Of a stretch of DNA of 64,000 bases, positions 60,777-64,000 are shown piece after piece. This stretch comes from CAVQCT01 sp964371785 (GTDB taxonomy: Bacteria > Zixibacteria > MSB-5A5 > GN15 > FEB-12): positions 372,001 to 436,000 of the forward strand of contig CAYJOL010000002.1 of the NCBI GenBank assembly GCA_964371785.1, given 5' to 3'. The notes below the pieces were generated by a model. It was not told the origin of the DNA, did not search any database, and saw only the letters and a program-made list of their open reading frames with translations. The translations under genes were made by a program, and so were the position numbers. How positions within the stretch are numbered: position 1 is the stretch's first letter; every line of letters begins with the position of its first letter.

Positions 60777-62003
60777 ATGACACATCTCCCCGATCAACCG
60801 ATCGCGCATACTCATCTTGAGCGGCTGCCCGATAAACTGTGGGACCTGATTGTGGTCGGCGCCGGTCCATCCGGGTCAATTTGTGCAACAGCCGTCGCCC
60901 GAGCCGGATTTGACGTTCTTCTTGTCGACAAAGAACACTTCCCTCGCGACAAAGCCTGCGGCGATCTGCTTATCGGTGACAGCTTCGCGGTACTCAGGCG
61001 GATGGGTCTGCTGGATAAGGTAAAAGTCGCGGCGCACGCCGTCCCGATCACCCGCGTGTACAGCCCCTCACAAATCTATTTCGACATCCCCGGTGAGTAT
61101 CTTGGAATCAAGCGGCGAGTGTTCGATTCCATTCTGGTACGAAAAGCGGTGGAGTCCGGCGTGACTCTGGCACATGCTTCCGTTCTGGAAGTTCGTGAAT
61201 CGGACAGGGCCGAGGTTACTGTGATGTCCTCGGAAGGCAGACCGCATCTCCGTGGTAAGCTGGCGGTTCTGGCCACCGGCAGCGTCAATGACCTTGCGCA
61301 GAAGGTCGGAATCGCCAAACCATCAAAACCAAGCGCGGTCGCCATCCGAACGTATATCGAGTCGGATTCCGGAAACAACCTCGTTGTACTTGCCTATGAC
61401 CGTGAGATGCTTCCGGGGTATGGATGGATCATTCCGGTTGGTGACCGCAATTATAATGTTGGCTGCGGCATCACTTATGCCCGTACCGATAACGGTCATC
61501 ACCACCTGAAAAGACAACTGGAACGGTTTCTGGAGACCTTCCCGCCGGCCCTTGAACTGATGCGAAAAGGGAAACAGGTGTACCACATCGCGGGGGCGTC
61601 GCTTCGATGCGGCTTGAACGGTGTGAGTTCTTTCTCAATCGGCCGCATATTTGGAGTAGGGGAAACGGTCGGAACCACTTTTCCTTTCACGGGCGAGGGG
61701 ATAGGTAAGGCGATGGAAACGGCCGAGATCGCCTCCGAAGTAATTATCGAATCACTCCGTTCCAACAGCGAGAAGGTGCTTTCAACCTATGACGCCCGAA
61801 TCCGAGAGACACTTTTACCGCACTATAACGGGTATGTCATGGCGGAAAACTGGCTCGCCCACCCCTGGTTGAATGATTTTCTGGCCCGCCGAATTTCCCG
61901 AAGCCGTTTTTTGAGACAAGCCGTCGCTGAATTCATGGCGGAAACGGGAGACCCTAGAAAAATATACTCTCTTCGAAGTATCCTCCGGTCATACTTCCAA
62001 TAG
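60777..62003 (+). CDS. Geranylgeranyl reductase-type FAD oxidoreductase
   Basis: A 408-residue flavoprotein of the geranylgeranyl reductase family: LIVVGAGPSGSICATAVARA (FAD Rossmann), VDKEHFPRDKACGDLLIGDS and VGETVGTTFPFTGEGIGKAM. Members reduce isoprenoid double bonds or other alkenes. The substrate could be menaquinone or a lipid, judged by family only. It stands alone between two terminators. Confidence 0.9.
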   Translation: MTHLPDQPIAHTHLERLPDKLWDLIVVGAGPSGSICATAVARAGFDVLLVDKEHFPRDKACGDLLIGDSFAVLRRMGLLDKVKVAAHAVPITRVYSPSQIYFDIPGEYLGIKRRVFDSILVRKAVESGVTLAHASVLEVRESDRAEVTVMSSEGRPHLRGKLAVLATGSVNDLAQKVGIAKPSKPSAVAIRTYIESDSGNNLVVLAYDREMLPGYGWIIPVGDRNYNVGCGITYARTDNGHHHLKRQLERFLETFPPALELMRKGKQVYHIAGASLRCGLNGVSSFSIGRIFGVGETVGTTFPFTGEGIGKAMETAEIASEVIIESLRSNSEKVLSTYDARIRETLLPHYNGYVMAENWLAHPWLNDFLARRISRSRFLRQAVAEFMAETGDPRKIYSLRSILRSYFQ

Positions 62004-62064
62004 CTGCTTTCAAGCGGCACTTATTACTTCCATAGACTGTTTAACAAAAAGGCGGTAAGCCACC

Positions 62065-62099
62065 CCGAAGATTACAGGTGACAACATCTTCGGCTTTTT
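62065..62099 (+). terminator. Terminator after the reductase gene
   Basis: CCGAAGAT (62065-62072) pairs with ATCTTCGG (62086-62093), followed by CTTTTT. Confidence 0.88.
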
Positions 62100-62147
62100 A
62101 TAGATTGGACCAACAGTGCCAACCCTTCTGCTAGGAAAGTTGTAGTC

Positions 62148-63320
62148 ATGAATGTAGAGAAGATCCAGGCATATCTGAACGAACACGAGATCGACGGCTG
62201 GTTGCTGTCAGATTTTCATGGCCGCAATAATATCGCGGTCGAATTGCTCCATCTCGAAGGTATCGTGACCCGGCGGTCATTTTATTTTATTCCTGCCCAG
62301 GGCGAACCGGTCGGTATTGTACATGCCATTGAAAAAGCTAAGTTCGCCAGTCTTCCCGGAAGACTCATTACATATTCGAGCTACAAGCGACTCGAACAGG
62401 AGCTCGAAGCTGTCCTTGCTTCCGTCAGAAGAATCGCGATGGAATACTCGCCTATGGGCCGTCTGCCGTATATCGGCCTCGTCGACGCCGGGACGGTGGA
62501 ACTTGTACGCAGCTTCGGCAAAGAGATTGTCACTTCTGCGGATCTTGTTGCCAATTTTCAGGCGAGGCTTTCCGCCGAGCAGATGGCTGCGCACCGTATC
62601 GCAGCCAACAATGTGATCGAAATTAAAGATAAAGCCATGGCCTATATTCATGAAGCCTTGAAACACGACAGGAAAATCACCGAATATGATGTCTGTCAGT
62701 ATGTCCTGGCTCAATTTGCGGAGTATGACATGGAGACTGACAGCTCGCCGATTGTGGCGGTCAATGGCAACGCCGGCAATCCGCACTATGAGCCGACCCG
62801 AGATTCGGCCGCCGAAATCAAAATGGGACATCTTGTTCTCATCGATCTCTGGGCGAAAATAAAACACCGCGACGGTGTCTTTGGTGATATCACCTGGATG
62901 TGCTTCGCCGGCCCTAAAGAAGAAATTCCCAACAAATATCGTGATCTGTTCGCAATCCTGGTTAAGGCGCGCGACGAAGCAGTGCGGTTCGTCCAGGCTC
63001 ACATAGACAGCCAGCCGGTGTTCGGCAGTCAGGTTGATGACGCCTGCCGGAAGGTGATCGCCGATTCCGGATTTGGGGAGAGTTTCACCCATCGCACCGG
63101 ACATTCTATCACCAGCATGACCCATGGCACCGGGCCGAATATCGATAACCTTGAAACTGAAGATCGTAGAAAGCTCCAGCGGGGCCACCTGTTCTCCATC
63201 GAGCCCGGCATCTACATGCATGATTGCGGATTCCGCACGGAAATTAATGTCCTGATCGACCACAATGGTGCCGAGATTACTACCCTGCCGCTGCAGACTG
63301 AAATAGTGCCGCTGTTCTAA
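62148..63320 (+). CDS. M24-family metallopeptidase (Xaa-Pro peptidase type)
   Basis: A 390-residue pita-bread peptidase: a creatinase-like N-terminal domain, then the metal site from D in HLVLIDLWAKIK, D in GVFGDITWM, H in FTHRTGHSI, E in FSIEPGIYM and E in FRTEINVL. All five ligands are present. It cleaves Xaa-Pro or similar dipeptides in the cytosol. The Nudix gene starts 2 nt after the stop, so the genes are coupled. Confidence 0.92.
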   Translation: MNVEKIQAYLNEHEIDGWLLSDFHGRNNIAVELLHLEGIVTRRSFYFIPAQGEPVGIVHAIEKAKFASLPGRLITYSSYKRLEQELEAVLASVRRIAMEYSPMGRLPYIGLVDAGTVELVRSFGKEIVTSADLVANFQARLSAEQMAAHRIAANNVIEIKDKAMAYIHEALKHDRKITEYDVCQYVLAQFAEYDMETDSSPIVAVNGNAGNPHYEPTRDSAAEIKMGHLVLIDLWAKIKHRDGVFGDITWMCFAGPKEEIPNKYRDLFAILVKARDEAVRFVQAHIDSQPVFGSQVDDACRKVIADSGFGESFTHRTGHSITSMTHGTGPNIDNLETEDRRKLQRGHLFSIEPGIYMHDCGFRTEINVLIDHNGAEITTLPLQTEIVPLF

Positions 63321-63322
63321 CC

Positions 63323-63889
63323 ATGTTTATCACGCCGGACGTCATTGAACGACTGAAATCCGAATTCGGCCCGCCCGAATATGAGGATTTCCATATCGCG
63401 GTCTCGCAAAAAGAGATCGACTTCATCCGAAGCACGCAGAAAGATGGGCGGCGTCATGACGTCACTCTGTACATCGTAAAAGACAAGCAGCTTGTTGTGA
63501 TCGCCAAACATTTCTACCCGCCCGGCATGTTTCGAGCTCCATCCGGAGGAGTGAATCGAGGCGAGGACCTGGTCGACGGAGCCTTGCGCGAAGCGCTCGA
63601 AGAAACCGGCTGCCGGATAGAACTCGACCGTTTTCTGCTGGTCACCAACGTGCTTTTCGAACATAACGTGGACCCACCTGATGAACTGCTCTGGCATTCG
63701 TATGTGTTTCAGGCCCATTATATATCAGGCGATTTTCAGTTTACGGACAAACACGAAATCCGTGAAGTCCGGCTGGCTCGACTGGAGGAATTCACTTCCT
63801 TTGCTAAGATCATGCGACAAATGGATATAGGCGGCCTTCGCTACCGTGCCGCCTTGCACGAACGAATCGCCCCACTGCTAAAAATCTAA
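63323..63889 (+). CDS. Nudix hydrolase
   Basis: A 188-residue Nudix protein. The box G-x5-E-x7-RE-x2-EE-x-G is complete (GGVNRGEDLVDGALREALEE, then TG). It hydrolyses a nucleoside diphosphate linked to another group; the substrate is unknown. ATG 63323 follows the peptidase stop by 2 nt. Confidence 0.9.
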   Translation: MFITPDVIERLKSEFGPPEYEDFHIAVSQKEIDFIRSTQKDGRRHDVTLYIVKDKQLVVIAKHFYPPGMFRAPSGGVNRGEDLVDGALREALEETGCRIELDRFLLVTNVLFEHNVDPPDELLWHSYVFQAHYISGDFQFTDKHEIREVRLARLEEFTSFAKIMRQMDIGGLRYRAALHERIAPLLKI

Positions 63890-63914
63890 ACGCGCCTGAT
63901 TCCGGAAATAGATA

Positions 63915-63942
63915 TTGACAGCCTGCGATATTTGGCTATATT
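63915..63942 (+). promoter_or_regulatory. Promoter for the gene at the right edge
   Basis: TTGACA (63915-63920), 16-nt spacer, TATATT (63937-63942), 24 nt upstream of ATG 63967. Confidence 0.6.
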
Positions 63943-63966
63943 GCCAAATAAGCAAAGAGGATGATT

Positions 63967-64000
63967 ATGTCGTATATGAGCGATAAGGCCAAATATGAAG
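63967..64000 (+). CDS. Gene start cut by the right edge
   Basis: A frame begins at ATG 63967 (AGAGG 6 nt before) with MSYMSDKAKYE and is cut after 11 codons. No family can be assigned. Confidence 0.55.
   Translation, partial: MSYMSDKAKYE

Noticed and set aside
1..64000. CRISPR array, tRNA or rRNA genes
   Set aside because: No regularly spaced repeats and no tRNA or rRNA apart from tmRNA were seen by eye.

Overview
The window looks like a bacterial chromosome of the FCB group. The base composition, the bacillithiol gene bshB1, the carbamoyltransferase/DUF5989/SGNH cluster, the Memo-AMMECR1 fusion and the FadL and Wzi outer-membrane barrels all fit a Gram-negative lineage such as Zixibacteria. 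There is no rRNA or marker gene, so this placement is tentative. It divides at about position 20,030 into an integrated genomic island on the left and core chromosome on the right.

Island (1 to about 20,030). A tyrosine integrase lies 108 bp from the 3' end of the tmRNA gene ssrA, so ssrA is the likely integration site. The other end of the island is beyond position 1, giving at least 20 kb. From left to right it carries: a TPR protein cut by the window edge; a replication-relaxation protein; an unusual module of XRE regulator, RuvC-like nuclease and a 44-residue zinc-ribbon protein, followed by about 560 nt of densely structured noncoding DNA; a divergent phage-O-like replication initiator; a minus-strand defence operon (HTH protein, SNF2 helicase, type III Mod and Res, then Hachiman HamA and HamB); a DUF932 protein; two unrecognised proteins; and the integrase.

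Core, 20,030 to 38,060. ssrA is followed by small membrane and secreted proteins, a DoxX/thioesterase pair, a carbamoyltransferase cluster, two extended-SDR epimerases, a class V aminotransferase-like enzyme, the Memo-AMMECR1 fusion and a SPFH/NfeD pair. Next is a minus-strand operon OsmC, DUF302, a DUF6132-like protein and an FmdB zinc ribbon. The DUF6132-like gene has an in-frame TGA exactly where relatives have cysteine, so it is a selenoprotein candidate. A YyaL/DUF255 thioredoxin-fold protein and a transglutaminase-like protein follow.

Core, 38,061 to 52,700. A minus-strand exopolysaccharide group holds an SLBB export protein, an aminotransferase-fold protein without its catalytic lysine, a polyprenyl glycosylphosphotransferase and a Wzi-like barrel. 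A FadL porin and an esterase-fold lipoprotein without its nucleophile serine form a plus-strand operon, followed by bshB1. A transsulfuration operon (cystathionine beta-synthase type, then cystathionine gamma-synthase/lyase type) is preceded by a complete attenuator: promoter, 25-codon leader peptide with six consecutive Cys codons, and terminator.

Core, 52,700 to 64,000. A candidate structured RNA with its own promoter and terminator precedes rsgA. Then come a TIGR00300 (ornithine cyclodeaminase-type) gene, hflX with a promoter that predicts leaderless mRNA, a response regulator, a Crp/Fnr regulator, an NTPase, a peptidase M1-fold protein without its zinc ligands, a geranylgeranyl reductase-type flavoprotein, an M24 peptidase, a Nudix hydrolase and the start of one more gene.
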